Counted from the stretch's first letter, positions 16,471 through 24,225 are shown. The stretch is DNA of 28,133 nt from an uncultured Clostridia bacterium (GCA_938034165.1 CALHKP010000082.1:1-28133); one strand, 5' to 3'. Made by a program: numbers and translations. The notes: generated by a model not told the origin, from the sequence alone.

Positions 16471-17664
16471 ATGAACGAACAGAATATTTTCATCGTCAGA
16501 TGTGGCGAAGTTGCCCTCAAAGGAATGAATAAGCCTTACTTTGAGAGAATGCTGGCGGAAAGAATCAGAAACAGACTGAGAGCAAAGGGTTTTTCACCTG
16601 TAGAGGTAAAGAGACACGAAGGCCTGATTTATGTGCGTGCCGACAAGAGTCTTGACAGTGAAGCTCTGATAAAAGAAATATCAAAGGTGTTTGGCGTGGC
16701 ATCTATAAGCCCTGCAGTTGAGGCTGAAAGCAATCTTGATGCTATCGGTGAAGAGGCCGTGAGATACATGCTTGAATTAATCGAAAAGAAGGGAATCAAG
16801 ACATTCAAAGTGGAAGCAAAGAGAGCTGACAAGAATTTCCCTGTGAAGTCACCTGAAATTGCACGAATCATAGGCGCAAAGGTGCTTGTGGGCTGCAAGG
16901 TTCTAAAGGTTGATGTTCACAATCCGGACTGCCATCTCTTTGTTGATGTTAGACATGACAAATCATATATGTACCAGCAGAAAATTCAGGGATTTGGAGG
17001 ACTTCCTCTGGGAACTAATGGAAAAGGTCTTGTGCTCCTTTCCGGCGGAATCGACAGTCCTGTTGCTGCATGGATGATGGCAAAGAGAGGTATGATGATT
17101 GAAGCTGTACATTACCACTCATATCCGTACACATCACCGAGAGCCCAGGAAAAGGTTGAGGAGCTTGCAAGGATTGTTGCATCATATTGTGGAAGAATCA
17201 GAATGCATGTGATTAACCTGCTTCCAATCCAGGAAGAAATCGTGAAAAACTGCCCTGAAGAGGAAACTACTATTCTCGTAAGAAGATTTATGATGAAAAT
17301 CGCAGAGCAGATTGCACAGAAAAACGATTGCATGATGCTGATTACAGGGGAAAACCTTGGACAGGTTGCAAGCCAGACTGCAGAAGCGCTGGTTGTAACT
17401 GACAACAGTGTTTCTATGCCGGTCATGAGACCTTTGATTGCAATGGACAAAACAGATATCATGGAAAAGGCAGAAGAAATCGGAACTTTCGAAACATCAA
17501 TCCAGCCTTATGAGGACTGCTGTACTGTATTTTTGCCAAAACATCCTACAACAAAACCTCAGCTTGCGAAAATCGAAAAGTCAGAGAGCCTTCTAGATGT
17601 TGAAACTCTCGTAAAAAATGCAGTGGAATCAGAAGAAATCATTACAATAAACCCCGAATACTAA
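16471..17664 (+). CDS. thiI: tRNA 4-thiouridine synthetase ThiI
   Basis: The 397-residue protein starts with an N-terminal ferredoxin-like region (FIVRCGEVALKGMNKPYFER), followed by a THUMP domain to about residue 165. It then has the PP-loop ATPase motif LVLLSGGIDSPVAAWMMAKR near residues 185-204. The conserved EDCCTVFLPKHPTTKP near residue 349 holds the cysteine used in the thiolation chemistry. There is no C-terminal rhodanese domain, as in Firmicute ThiI proteins that take sulfur from a partner desulfurase. It thiolates U8 of tRNAs and may also contribute sulfur to thiamin synthesis. GAGGAG lies 8-10 bases before the ATG. Confidence 0.96.
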   Translation: MNEQNIFIVRCGEVALKGMNKPYFERMLAERIRNRLRAKGFSPVEVKRHEGLIYVRADKSLDSEALIKEISKVFGVASISPAVEAESNLDAIGEEAVRYMLELIEKKGIKTFKVEAKRADKNFPVKSPEIARIIGAKVLVGCKVLKVDVHNPDCHLFVDVRHDKSYMYQQKIQGFGGLPLGTNGKGLVLLSGGIDSPVAAWMMAKRGMMIEAVHYHSYPYTSPRAQEKVEELARIVASYCGRIRMHVINLLPIQEEIVKNCPEEETTILVRRFMMKIAEQIAQKNDCMMLITGENLGQVASQTAEALVVTDNSVSMPVMRPLIAMDKTDIMEKAEEIGTFETSIQPYEDCCTVFLPKHPTTKPQLAKIEKSESLLDVETLVKNAVESEEIITINPEY

Positions 17665-17683
17665 ATAATTGTGTAAAAAGCAC

Positions 17684-17719
17684 TTGCAAATTTGTCCCAA
17701 AAGTGGTTTACTATATATG
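17684..17719 (+). promoter_or_regulatory. Probable promoter of the bcd-etfBA operon
   Basis: The region holds TTGCAA (17684-17689) and TTGTCC (17692-17697) as -35 candidates, and overlapping AT-rich -10 candidates (TACTAT 17709-17714; TATATG 17714-17719). TTGTCC to TATATG has a 16-base spacer, TTGCAA to TACTAT 19. The exact pair is unclear, but some promoter is needed because a highly expressed operon begins at 17818. Confidence 0.45.
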
Positions 17720-17756
17720 TATGCTGTTATTTTTCTAACAAGCGCCATCAGGATAG

Positions 17757-17799
17757 ACGGTTTATAATTTTCCTTCACTAAAGAAGGACCGTTATTATA
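17757..17799 (+). other. Structured leader just upstream of bcd
   Basis: TCCTTC (17771-17776) pairs with GAAGGA (17783-17788) over a 6-base loop. An outer ACGG (17757-17760) can pair with CCGT (17789-17792), leaving TTTATAATTT as a one-sided bulge. The bulge contains TATAAT, complementary to ATTATA at 17794-17799 just before the ribosome site, so two alternative folds are possible. No known riboswitch class is recognised. Confidence 0.4.
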
Positions 17800-17817
17800 T
17801 TTTAAGGAGGCATATAC

Positions 17818-18960
17818 ATGAACTTTCAACTGACGAAGGAACAGGAATTCGTAAGAAAAATGGTAAGAGAATTTGCCACTAACGAAGTTGAACCATTAGC
17901 TGCAGACATTGACCAGGAACACAGATTCCCAGTAGAAACTGTAGAAAAAATGGCTAAATACGGTTTACTTGGCATCCCATTCCCTACTGAATACGGTGGA
18001 GCAGGCGGAGATCACATCTCATATGCAATCACTGTAGAAGAACTCTCAAGAGTTTGCGCTTCAACAGGCGTTATCTGCTCAGCACATACTTCACTTTGCT
18101 GCTGGCCAATCTTCAACTATGGTACAGAAGATCAGAAGAGAAAATATCTCCCTGACCTACTAGCAGGAAAGACTCTTGGTGCTTTTGGTCTTACAGAACC
18201 TAACGCAGGTACTGACGCTTCAGGCCAGCAGACAAGAGCTGAATTAGTAGACGGAAAATGGATTCTAAACGGATCAAAAGTATTCATCACTAACGGCGGA
18301 TACGCTGACGTATTCGTAGTTATGGCTATGACTGACAAGAAAAAAGGAAACCACGGAATTTCAGCATTCATCGTTGAAAAGAACGACGAAGGTTTCTCAA
18401 TTGGTAAAACAGAAGACAAGATGGGTATCTGTGCATCATCAACTACAGAACTTATTTTCCAGAACTGCGTAATTCCTGAAGACAGACTTCTAGGATCAGT
18501 TGGTGAAGGATTTAAGGTTGCTATGTCAACTCTTGACGGTGGACGTATCGGAATCGCTTCACAGGCTCTAGGTATCGCTCAGGGTGCATTCGACGTAACA
18601 GTTGAATACATGAACGCTAGAAAACAGTTCGGAAAGAAACTTTCACAGATGCAGGCACTTCAGTTTGAAATGGCTGATCTGAAGACTAGAATCGAAGCTG
18701 CAAGACTTCTTATTTACAAGGCTGCAGACATGAAAGACAAGCACATGAAGTACGGTGAAGCTGCTGCTATGGCTAAACTATTTGCTGCTGAAACTGCAAT
18801 GAAGGTAACTACTAAGTGCGTACAGTTCCACGGTGGATACGGATACACTAAGGATTACCCTGTTGAAAGAATGATGAGAGACGCTAAGATTACTGAAATC
18901 TATGAAGGTACTTCAGAAGTTCAGAAGATGGTTATCGCAGGACAGACTTTCAAGAAATAA
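17818..18960 (+). CDS. bcd: Acyl-CoA dehydrogenase, butyryl-CoA dehydrogenase type, of a bifurcating Etf complex
   Basis: The 380-residue flavoprotein has the standard short-chain acyl-CoA dehydrogenase length. FGLTEPNAGTDASGQQT is the FAD/substrate signature, with ITNGGYADVFVVMA after it. QFHGGYGYTKDYPVERMMRD and IYEGTSEVQKMVIAGQ form the C-terminal signature; the catalytic base is expected at E363 in YEGTSE. In anaerobes this enzyme works in reverse, reducing crotonyl-CoA or another enoyl-CoA. etfB and etfA follow at 20 and 17 bases. Twelve of its 13 arginines are AGA, which together with the AAGGAGG ribosome site suggests high expression. No crt, hbd or thl gene adjoins, so the substrate chain (butyryl versus aryl-acyl) is open. 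Confidence 0.9.
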   Translation: MNFQLTKEQEFVRKMVREFATNEVEPLAADIDQEHRFPVETVEKMAKYGLLGIPFPTEYGGAGGDHISYAITVEELSRVCASTGVICSAHTSLCCWPIFNYGTEDQKRKYLPDLLAGKTLGAFGLTEPNAGTDASGQQTRAELVDGKWILNGSKVFITNGGYADVFVVMAMTDKKKGNHGISAFIVEKNDEGFSIGKTEDKMGICASSTTELIFQNCVIPEDRLLGSVGEGFKVAMSTLDGGRIGIASQALGIAQGAFDVTVEYMNARKQFGKKLSQMQALQFEMADLKTRIEAARLLIYKAADMKDKHMKYGEAAAMAKLFAAETAMKVTTKCVQFHGGYGYTKDYPVERMMRDAKITEIYEGTSEVQKMVIAGQTFKK

Positions 18961-18980
18961 GATTGTAGGAGGAAATAGAA

Positions 18981-19775
18981 ATGGCATTTAAGATTATCGT
19001 ATGCGCAAAACAGGTACCAGATACTAATGTTATCAAAATCAACCCTAAAACTGGTACTCTTATCAGAGACGGCGTTCCAAGTATTCTAAACCACGACGAC
19101 GCTAATGCTCTTGAAGAAGCTTTAAAGATTAAGGATAAATATCCTGATACACATATCACAGTTGTTACTATGGGACCTCCACAGGCAAACGACCTTCTGT
19201 TCGAATGTATCGCTATGGGAGCTGACGAAGGTATCTTAGTATCAGACAGAGCTGTTGGTGGATCAGATACTTGGGCTACTTCAAACACACTTGAAGCAGC
19301 AATCAGAAAGATCGGTGACTTCGACCTTATCTTCGCTGGAAGACAGGCTATCGACGGAGACACTGCTCAGGTTGGACCACAGATTGCAGAAAAATTACAC
19401 CTACCTCAGGTTACTTACGTAGAAGAGTTTGAAATTGCTGATAACCTAAAAGACATCACTGTTAAGAGACAGTTAGAAGATGGTTACGAAGTAATCAAAC
19501 TTCAGACTCCATGCATGCTGACAACTATCAAGGAACTTAACACTCCAAGATACATGTCAATGTCAGGAATCTTTGCAGACAAAGAAATGACTACATGGAA
19601 CGCTAAGGATATCGGCGTAGACCTAACTATGGTTGGTCTGGAAGCTTCTCCAACAAACGTATTCAGATCATTCACACCTGCACCAAAGGGAAAAGGTGTT
19701 GTTCTTGAAGGAGACACAGAAAAAGAAGTTGCTGATAAACTTTTAGTTAGCCTAAAAGCTAAGCACGTAATCTAA
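18981..19775 (+). CDS. etfB: Electron transfer flavoprotein beta subunit
   Basis: The 264-residue subunit opens with IIVCAKQVPDTNVIKINP and has HITVVTMGPPQANDLL and GRQAIDGDTAQVGPQIAEKL. These fit EtfB proteins of the bifurcating type, where this subunit holds the FAD that accepts hydride from NADH and splits the electrons. TAGGAGG is 9 bases before the ATG. Its location between the dehydrogenase and the ferredoxin-fused EtfA gives the gene order seen in Acetobacterium caffeyl-CoA reductase (CarCDE) and in clostridial Bcd operons. Confidence 0.95.
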   Translation: MAFKIIVCAKQVPDTNVIKINPKTGTLIRDGVPSILNHDDANALEEALKIKDKYPDTHITVVTMGPPQANDLLFECIAMGADEGILVSDRAVGGSDTWATSNTLEAAIRKIGDFDLIFAGRQAIDGDTAQVGPQIAEKLHLPQVTYVEEFEIADNLKDITVKRQLEDGYEVIKLQTPCMLTTIKELNTPRYMSMSGIFADKEMTTWNAKDIGVDLTMVGLEASPTNVFRSFTPAPKGKGVVLEGDTEKEVADKLLVSLKAKHVI

Positions 19776-19792
19776 TTTAGAGGAGGAAGACA

Positions 19793-21088
19793 ATGGCTAT
19801 TAAAATTTTAAAAGAGAATTGTAAAGGTTGTACACTTTGCACAAAAGCATGTCCTTTCGGTGCTTTAAGCATGGGCAAAGAAGGAGACAAAAAGGTTGCA
19901 GTAGTAGATGAAGCAAAATGTACAAACTGTAATGCTTGTGTTTCAAAGTGTAACTTTGAAGCTATCGAATCTGCTCCTGAAGCTGAAGCTGTTGACCTAA
20001 GTGCATACAAGCACATCTGGGTATTCGCAGAACAGAGAGATGGCAAATTAATGAACGTTGCTCTTGAACTGATTGGCGAAGGTTACAGACTTGCTAAGGA
20101 AATCAGTGAAGATACACAGGTTTGCGCAGTTATCGTTGGTGACGGCGTTGACCACCTTGCAAAAGAATGTTTCGAACACGGTGCTGAAAAAGTATACCTG
20201 ATTCAGGACCCACTTCTAAAGAACTTCACAACTGATGGATACACAAAAGTAATCAACGATGCTATCCAGGAATACAAGCCTGAAATCGTTCTTTACGGTG
20301 CTACTCACATTGGTAGAGACCTTGCTCCAAGAATCGCAGGAAGATGTAACACTGGTCTTACAGCTGACTGTACAAGACTTGACGTTAAGGTTTCAAGCTA
20401 CATCGAATTTGCTAAGAAGAATACAACTCTTGACACTTCAAGCTTAGACCCTAACGATCCTTCAACAGGAATCAAGCAGACTCGTCCAGCTTTCGGTGGT
20501 AACCTGATGGCTACAATCATCTGCCCTAAGACAAGACCACAGATGTCAACAGTTAGACCTGGCGTAATGTCAAAGAGAGAAGCAGTTCCTGGAGCTACTG
20601 GCGAAATCGTAAATGTTAAGCCAGAAATCTCAGCAGCAGATATCAGAACTGAAATCGTAGAAATCGTTAAATCAGCTAAAGAAATGGTATCACTGACAGA
20701 CGCTGACATCATCGTATCAGGTGGTAGAGGTCTTGGCGATGCTGAAGGATTCAAGATGATTGAAGAATTAGCTGAAAAAGTTGGCGGTGTTGTAGGTGCT
20801 TCCCGTGCAGCTGTAGACGCTGGATGGATTGACCACTCACACCAGGTTGGACAGACTGGTACAACTGTTAAGCCTAAAATCTACTTCGCTTGCGGTATCT
20901 CAGGTGCTATCCAGCACTTAGCAGGTATGCAGACATCAGACATCATTGTTGCCGTAAACAAGGATCCAGATGCTCCAATTTTCGAAGTTGCAGACTACGG
21001 AATCGTTGGCGACCTTTACAAGGTAATCCCAGCTCTTATCGAAGAATGGGACAAAGCTGATGACCTTTTCGAAGCTTCAGAAAAATAA
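19793..21088 (+). CDS. etfA: Electron transfer flavoprotein alpha subunit with N-terminal 2[4Fe-4S] ferredoxin domain
   Basis: The protein has 431 residues, about 100 more than a plain EtfA. Residues 1-60 are a bacterial ferredoxin: C10, C13, C16 and C20 (CKGCTLCTKACPFGAL) and C43, C46, C49 and C53 (CTNCNACVSKCNF), a complete pair of cluster motifs. The EtfA part follows, with VLYGATHIGRDLAPRIAGR and the FAD-binding C-terminal blocks VGASRAAVDAGW, HQVGQTGTTVKPKIYFACG, and FEVADYGIVGDLYKVIPAL. The fused ferredoxin would pass one electron of each pair onward to a soluble ferredoxin. The same fusion is known in CarE of Acetobacterium woodii. AGAGGAGGAAG precedes the ATG, and a terminator follows at 21115. 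Confidence 0.95.
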   Translation: MAIKILKENCKGCTLCTKACPFGALSMGKEGDKKVAVVDEAKCTNCNACVSKCNFEAIESAPEAEAVDLSAYKHIWVFAEQRDGKLMNVALELIGEGYRLAKEISEDTQVCAVIVGDGVDHLAKECFEHGAEKVYLIQDPLLKNFTTDGYTKVINDAIQEYKPEIVLYGATHIGRDLAPRIAGRCNTGLTADCTRLDVKVSSYIEFAKKNTTLDTSSLDPNDPSTGIKQTRPAFGGNLMATIICPKTRPQMSTVRPGVMSKREAVPGATGEIVNVKPEISAADIRTEIVEIVKSAKEMVSLTDADIIVSGGRGLGDAEGFKMIEELAEKVGGVVGASRAAVDAGWIDHSHQVGQTGTTVKPKIYFACGISGAIQHLAGMQTSDIIVAVNKDPDAPIFEVADYGIVGDLYKVIPALIEEWDKADDLFEASEK

Positions 21089-21114
21089 GCAAAGCTAATA
21101 AAAAATAGATTTTT

Positions 21115-21146
21115 AAGAGACGGATTTAACCCCGTCTCTTTTTTAT
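21115..21146 (+). terminator. Rho-independent terminator after etfA
   Basis: A 9-bp perfect stem AAGAGACGG / CCGTCTCTT with an 8-base loop, followed by a run of T. It closes the bcd-etfBA operon. Confidence 0.93.
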
Positions 21147-21230
21147 GCAAAATAGAGATATATAAGAGGCAGTAAACTTTGCTCATTCATTTTCAGTTCA
21201 TTAATTACAAAAAAATATTATTTTATTGTC

Positions 21231-21259
21231 TTGAAATTCTAAGTATATATTCGTAAAAT
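21231..21259 (+). promoter_or_regulatory. Promoter of the second MATE gene
   Basis: TTGAAA (21231-21236), a 17-base spacer and TAAAAT (21254-21259), 34 bases before the ATG at 21293. A perfect TATAAT at 21265-21270 has no good -35. Confidence 0.6.
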
Positions 21260-21292
21260 ATATCTATAATGCTTTTTATTTGGAGGACGTTT

Positions 21293-22651
21293 ATGACATT
21301 AAATGAAAATATGAAAAACTTTTATATAAAGATGCTGCGGGTAGGAATACCTATAGTATTCCAGAATCTTATAAGTCTTGGTCTTAATCTTGTAGACACA
21401 CTTATGATAGGAATGCTCGGAGAAAATGAACTGGCAGCGGTTGGAGCTGCCAATCAGGTGTATTTTATATTTACGGTTTCTTTGTTTGGCCTTTACAGCG
21501 GAGCTGCTGTTTTCACAGCGCAGTTCTGGGGAGCCAGAGATATAAAGGGTGTTCAGAAAATGCTAGGATTTGATTACGCTGTCGGATTTGTATTTTCAAT
21601 AGCAGTATCTGCACTCGCATTTATCTTTGCTCCGAATATAATTGACATATTTACAGATGACAGCGCTGTGGTTGACCTCGGAGTGTCATATATAAGAATC
21701 GCAAGTATTTCTTATACATTTTCAGCAATGACTTTTGCTGTGGCATATAATTCAAGAGCTATTCAAAATCTTGTAGTTCCTACAACTATCAATGCCTGTG
21801 CTCTCGGAGTCAACGCAATTTTAAATTACATATTCATATTCGGCAAATTGGGATTTCCTGCTATGGGAGTAAAAGGTGCTGCTGTAGCGACTCTTACCGC
21901 GCGAATTCTGGAATTTTCGGCCATGATGATATTCATTTATACAAGAAAAGAGCATCCTTTCAAGACAAACTTGCGCAATCTATTTGGATTCAACAGAGCT
22001 ATGTTTACAAAAGTAATGAAAACAGCTATGCCGGTTGTGATGACGGAATGTTGTTGGGCTGTTTCTGTTGCACTTATCTTTGCGGCATATGGGATGCTGG
22101 GAACTTCAGCCCTCGCTGTTGCACAGGTTTCAAATGTAATTTCGGAACTGACGCAGTCAATATATTTTGGTGTAGGTAATGCAACAGCTATGATTATAGG
22201 AGAAGTGTTGGGACAGGGAAACAAAGACCTTGCTTACAGATACGGCAAGAGCTCAATAAGAATAGTAATGTTTCTGAATGTAATTATGACTGTATTTATG
22301 ATTGCAATTGCAAGTCCTGTTGCAGGCATATACAATTTCAATGCTTCCACAACAGAACTCCTCATAAAAGCTATAATGGTTATGGGAATTATGCTTACAC
22401 CTAGAATGCTCGGTTATATATATCTTGTAGGGATACTCAGAGCCGGCGGAGATACCGTCTTCTCAATGATAGTTGAACTGGTTTGCAATGTGTTGGTAAA
22501 TCTGCCTCTGGCATACTTCTCTGTACTTGTTCTCCACGTTGATTTGCCGGTTGCCATCATGATTGTTGAGTGTGGAAACATTGTGAGAATCATTGCATCG
22601 CACTACAGATATAAGAGCAAAAAATGGATAAATATAGTCACAACGGACTGA
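21293..22651 (+). CDS. MATE family efflux transporter (second copy)
   Basis: The 452-residue protein has the same length as the first MATE copy. Matching landmarks are GIPIVFQNLISLGLNLVDTL, GAAVFTAQFWGARDIKG, the second-half start TAMPVVMTECCWAVSVALIF, and GILRAGGDTVFSMIVE, with the same C-terminal KSKKWINIV. The start at 21293 has GGAGG at 21282-21286 with a 6-base spacing; the earlier in-frame ATG at 21269 lies upstream of that ribosome site and overlaps the likely promoter. The paralogous pair flanks the nifS-thiI and bcd-etf genes and probably arose by duplication. It stands alone between its own promoter and a terminator. Confidence 0.92.
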   Translation: MTLNENMKNFYIKMLRVGIPIVFQNLISLGLNLVDTLMIGMLGENELAAVGAANQVYFIFTVSLFGLYSGAAVFTAQFWGARDIKGVQKMLGFDYAVGFVFSIAVSALAFIFAPNIIDIFTDDSAVVDLGVSYIRIASISYTFSAMTFAVAYNSRAIQNLVVPTTINACALGVNAILNYIFIFGKLGFPAMGVKGAAVATLTARILEFSAMMIFIYTRKEHPFKTNLRNLFGFNRAMFTKVMKTAMPVVMTECCWAVSVALIFAAYGMLGTSALAVAQVSNVISELTQSIYFGVGNATAMIIGEVLGQGNKDLAYRYGKSSIRIVMFLNVIMTVFMIAIASPVAGIYNFNASTTELLIKAIMVMGIMLTPRMLGYIYLVGILRAGGDTVFSMIVELVCNVLVNLPLAYFSVLVLHVDLPVAIMIVECGNIVRIIASHYRYKSKKWINIVTTD

Positions 22652-22657
22652 TTTTCG

Positions 22658-22695
22658 ATTTCGCAGTATCTACAGATACTGCGAAATTTTTTCTT
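22658..22695 (+). terminator. Rho-independent terminator after the second MATE gene, overlapping the maf 3' end
   Basis: A 13-bp perfect stem (ATTTCGCAGTATC at 22658-22670, GATACTGCGAAAT at 22675-22687) with a TACA loop, then TTTTTCTTT. The maf stop codon (22670-22672, minus strand) lies inside the hairpin. Confidence 0.93.
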
Positions 22696-23251
22696 TGATT
22701 ATGTCTATTGGAAAACCAACAACTGTATCGAAGCTTCCTTCAATGTGATCAATGTGCTTTGAGAAGACGCCTTGAATTGCGTATGCACCTGCTTTGTCAT
22801 AGGGTTCATCTGTGTCAAGGTATTCTTCCAGCTCACTAAGGGAAAACTCCTTGCAGAATACCTTGGTTGTATCACAAAAAACTTCTCTTACCGGCATGCC
22901 GGCTTTTATGATTGCAACGCCTGTTGAAACATAGTGGCTGCGCCCTCTGAGGCTCAGAAGCATTTCTCGTGCCTCTTTTCGACCTGCAGGCTTTCCAAGG
23001 ATTTTATCGGCGTGAACAACGGTGTCTGCCGCAATAATCAGGCTTCCAGCATATTGTGGAGAGTGTTGAAGGAGTTCTTGTTCCGTATGGAGCGCCTTTT
23101 TCAGTGCGAGGAACATTACAGCGTCCTGTGCGCCGGAGTTTTGCGGAATAGTCTCATCTATGTCAGCGGGCATAATTTTGGGTGTAAAACCGTGTTTTTT
23201 CATCATATTAATTCTTCTTGGCGAAGAGGATGCTAGTATAATTTCTGTCAT
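22670..23251 (-). CDS. maf: Maf family nucleotide pyrophosphatase
   Basis: The 193-residue protein begins with the substrate loop IILASSSPRRINMMKKHGF, then IIAADTVVHADKILGKPAGR, HYVSTGVAI and EPYDKAGAYAIQG. Maf hydrolyses non-canonical or excess nucleoside triphosphates (the YhdE-like subgroup prefers dTTP/UTP) and was first named for septum inhibition in Bacillus. The motifs DETIPQ and KHIDHIEGSFDTVVGFP are consistent with that subgroup. It is convergent with the second MATE gene. In relatives maf often sits beside radC-mreB; here it has moved away. The minus-strand ribosome site is AAAGGATACC just before the ATG. Confidence 0.96.
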   Translation of the reverse strand: MTEIILASSSPRRINMMKKHGFTPKIMPADIDETIPQNSGAQDAVMFLALKKALHTEQELLQHSPQYAGSLIIAADTVVHADKILGKPAGRKEAREMLLSLRGRSHYVSTGVAIIKAGMPVREVFCDTTKVFCKEFSLSELEEYLDTDEPYDKAGAYAIQGVFSKHIDHIEGSFDTVVGFPIDIIKEKISQYL

Positions 23252-23331
23252 TTGGTATCCTTTCTTTGTGTCTTATGGATTTCTTTGGCAGCAACCGCGG
23301 GCACAAACTACAAAATCTATCTGCCAAAACG

Positions 23332-23340
23332 ATTATAGCA
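23332..23340 (-). promoter_or_regulatory. Extended -10 promoter for maf
   Basis: On the minus strand TGCTATAAT, a TGn-extended perfect -10, lies about 80 bases before the maf ATG. A TTGCAT about 21 bases further upstream is too far for a normal -35. Confidence 0.5.
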
Positions 23341-23379
23341 CATATTTATGCTACTGATATGCAAATTTGTTTATGCAAT

Positions 23380-23408
23380 TTGAACCTTATGTGATATACT
23401 AATAGTAT
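23380..23408 (+). promoter_or_regulatory. Promoter of the small anchored protein gene
   Basis: TTGAAC (23380-23385), a 17-base spacer and TAGTAT (23403-23408). A TATACT at 23395-23400 is an alternative -10 but lacks a well-placed -35. Confidence 0.45.
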
Positions 23409-23428
23409 TAATGTTTAGGAGGCGTTTT

Positions 23429-23767
23429 ATGTACGAGAAGCGAGGCATAACAGTAAAAACTGTTATAACAATAATAATTGTAGTGCTGACTGTGGGCTTG
23501 TTCTTTGCAACTTCAATGATGACAGAAACTACAGCGTCATGTACTGATGTCAGAGAAGAGAATGGTAAAACTGTTGTTGTAAGTTATCTGCTCAACGAAG
23601 AAGGCAAAGTGCAGAAGGACAAGAAGGTAGAATTCGTCACAGGCACTGATTCTGCTGAATTTGAAAAGGGAACAAGATTCTATGCCTACCACTATGGCAA
23701 GATAAAAGAAGACAAACCTGTCAAAACGGTTCATATAACAATAGACAAAGAAGGCAAACTGGACTAG
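23429..23767 (+). CDS. Small membrane-anchored or secreted protein, unknown family
   Basis: The product has 112 residues. Residues 8-28 (TVKTVITIIIVVLTVGLFFA) form a signal anchor. The outside part is short, charged and predicted strand-rich (KTVVVSYLLNEEGKVQKDKK, then GTRFYAYHYGKIKED and VKTVHITIDKEGKLD). There is one cysteine after the membrane segment (TTASCTD) but it is not in a proper lipobox. The frame opens at ATG 23411, but that codon precedes the ribosome site AGGAGG (23417-23422); ATG 23429, six bases after it, is the real start. I recognise no family. It is transcribed alone and ends before a strong hairpin at 23796. Confidence 0.75.
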   Translation: MYEKRGITVKTVITIIIVVLTVGLFFATSMMTETTASCTDVREENGKTVVVSYLLNEEGKVQKDKKVEFVTGTDSAEFEKGTRFYAYHYGKIKEDKPVKTVHITIDKEGKLD

Positions 23768-23795
23768 GTAACTCAGCTTGAGAAACAAAAAGAAG

Positions 23796-23835
23796 AGGAC
23801 TGCAGATTCGCAATTAAAAGCGGAAATGCAGTCCT
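23796..23835. terminator. Bidirectional hairpin terminator
   Basis: A perfect 9-bp stem AGGACTGCA / TGCAGTCCT encloses a 22-base loop. On the plus strand it is followed by AATGTTTTG and would end the small anchored-protein transcript. On the minus strand the stem is followed by CTTCTTTTTGTTTC, a better T run, and would end a minus-strand transcript coming from the 33-residue peptide gene. Confidence 0.65.
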
Positions 23836-23869
23836 AATGTTTTGATAGATAAATTAACCGATAATTACA

Positions 23870-23919
23870 AAGTCGCTGTAAAATCCCGGAATCGGGCAGC
23901 AGATGTTTTGCAGCGGCTT
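23870..23919 (+). other. Long hairpin with G-U pairs that favour the plus-strand RNA
   Basis: AAGTCGCTGTAAAA (23870-23883) pairs over all 14 positions with TTTTGCAGCGGCTT (23906-23919), using two G-U wobbles. An inner CCCG-GAAT-CGGG hairpin (23885-23896) sits inside. Read on the minus strand the two wobbles become C-A mismatches, so the fold is better in a plus-strand RNA. U-rich sequence follows (ATTTTGTTCTTACTTTTG), so it could be a plus-strand terminator or the body of a small RNA. Its right arm touches the stop codon of the minus-strand peptide gene. Confidence 0.5.
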
Positions 23920-24019
23920 ATTTTGTTCTTACTTTTGCAATACTTGTCAAAGCAGTTACCAGAGCTGCTACACTTACAACGAGACTTGTGATACTTACTA
24001 CTAATGATGCTACTTTCAT
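23918..24019 (-). CDS. Candidate 33-residue hydrophobic membrane peptide
   Basis: On the minus strand an ATG at 24019 opens a 33-residue frame. It starts MKVASLVVSITSLVVSVAA, continues as an uninterrupted hydrophobic helix rich in Val, Leu, Ala and Ser, and ends in the basic AKVRTK. This shape (one membrane helix with basic ends) is like type I toxins and other regulatory membrane peptides, though I see no specific family. Immediately upstream only a weak AAGG lies about 15 bases away. A strong GGAGG (24080-24076) sits further up in the leader, and a hairpin with TAGCTA arms (24032-24060) lies between it and the ATG. A possible promoter is TTGATT-N17-GACAAT (24127-24099). Translation is not proven. 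Confidence 0.45.
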   Translation of the reverse strand: MKVASLVVSITSLVVSVAALVTALTSIAKVRTK

Positions 24020-24163
24020 AATAATTTCGTGCCTTAGCTATCAATAGCGGGTAGCTATGGGGCTAGAGACACATACCTCCTTTTCTTAAGTTACTTACAT
24101 TGTCTTACATTTCACAATAAAAATCAAGCCTGTAGAGCTTTTTTCACGAACATTTTATACACT

Positions 24164-24193
24164 TTGTAACTATATTATGGTATCATGTATAAG
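24164..24193 (+). promoter_or_regulatory. Probable promoter of the tRNA-Arg gene
   Basis: TTGTAA (24164-24169), an 18-base spacer and TATAAG (24188-24193) lie about 33 bases before the tRNA. Confidence 0.45.
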
Positions 24194-24225
24194 GCTCTAA
24201 AAAAGATTGCATAAACTTAACATAT

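Noticed and set aside
17667..17690. A Rex redox-repressor operator upstream of bcd.
   Set aside because: TTGTG-N7-CAC is present, but the right half does not match the TTAACAA or TCACAA side of the Rex consensus well enough.
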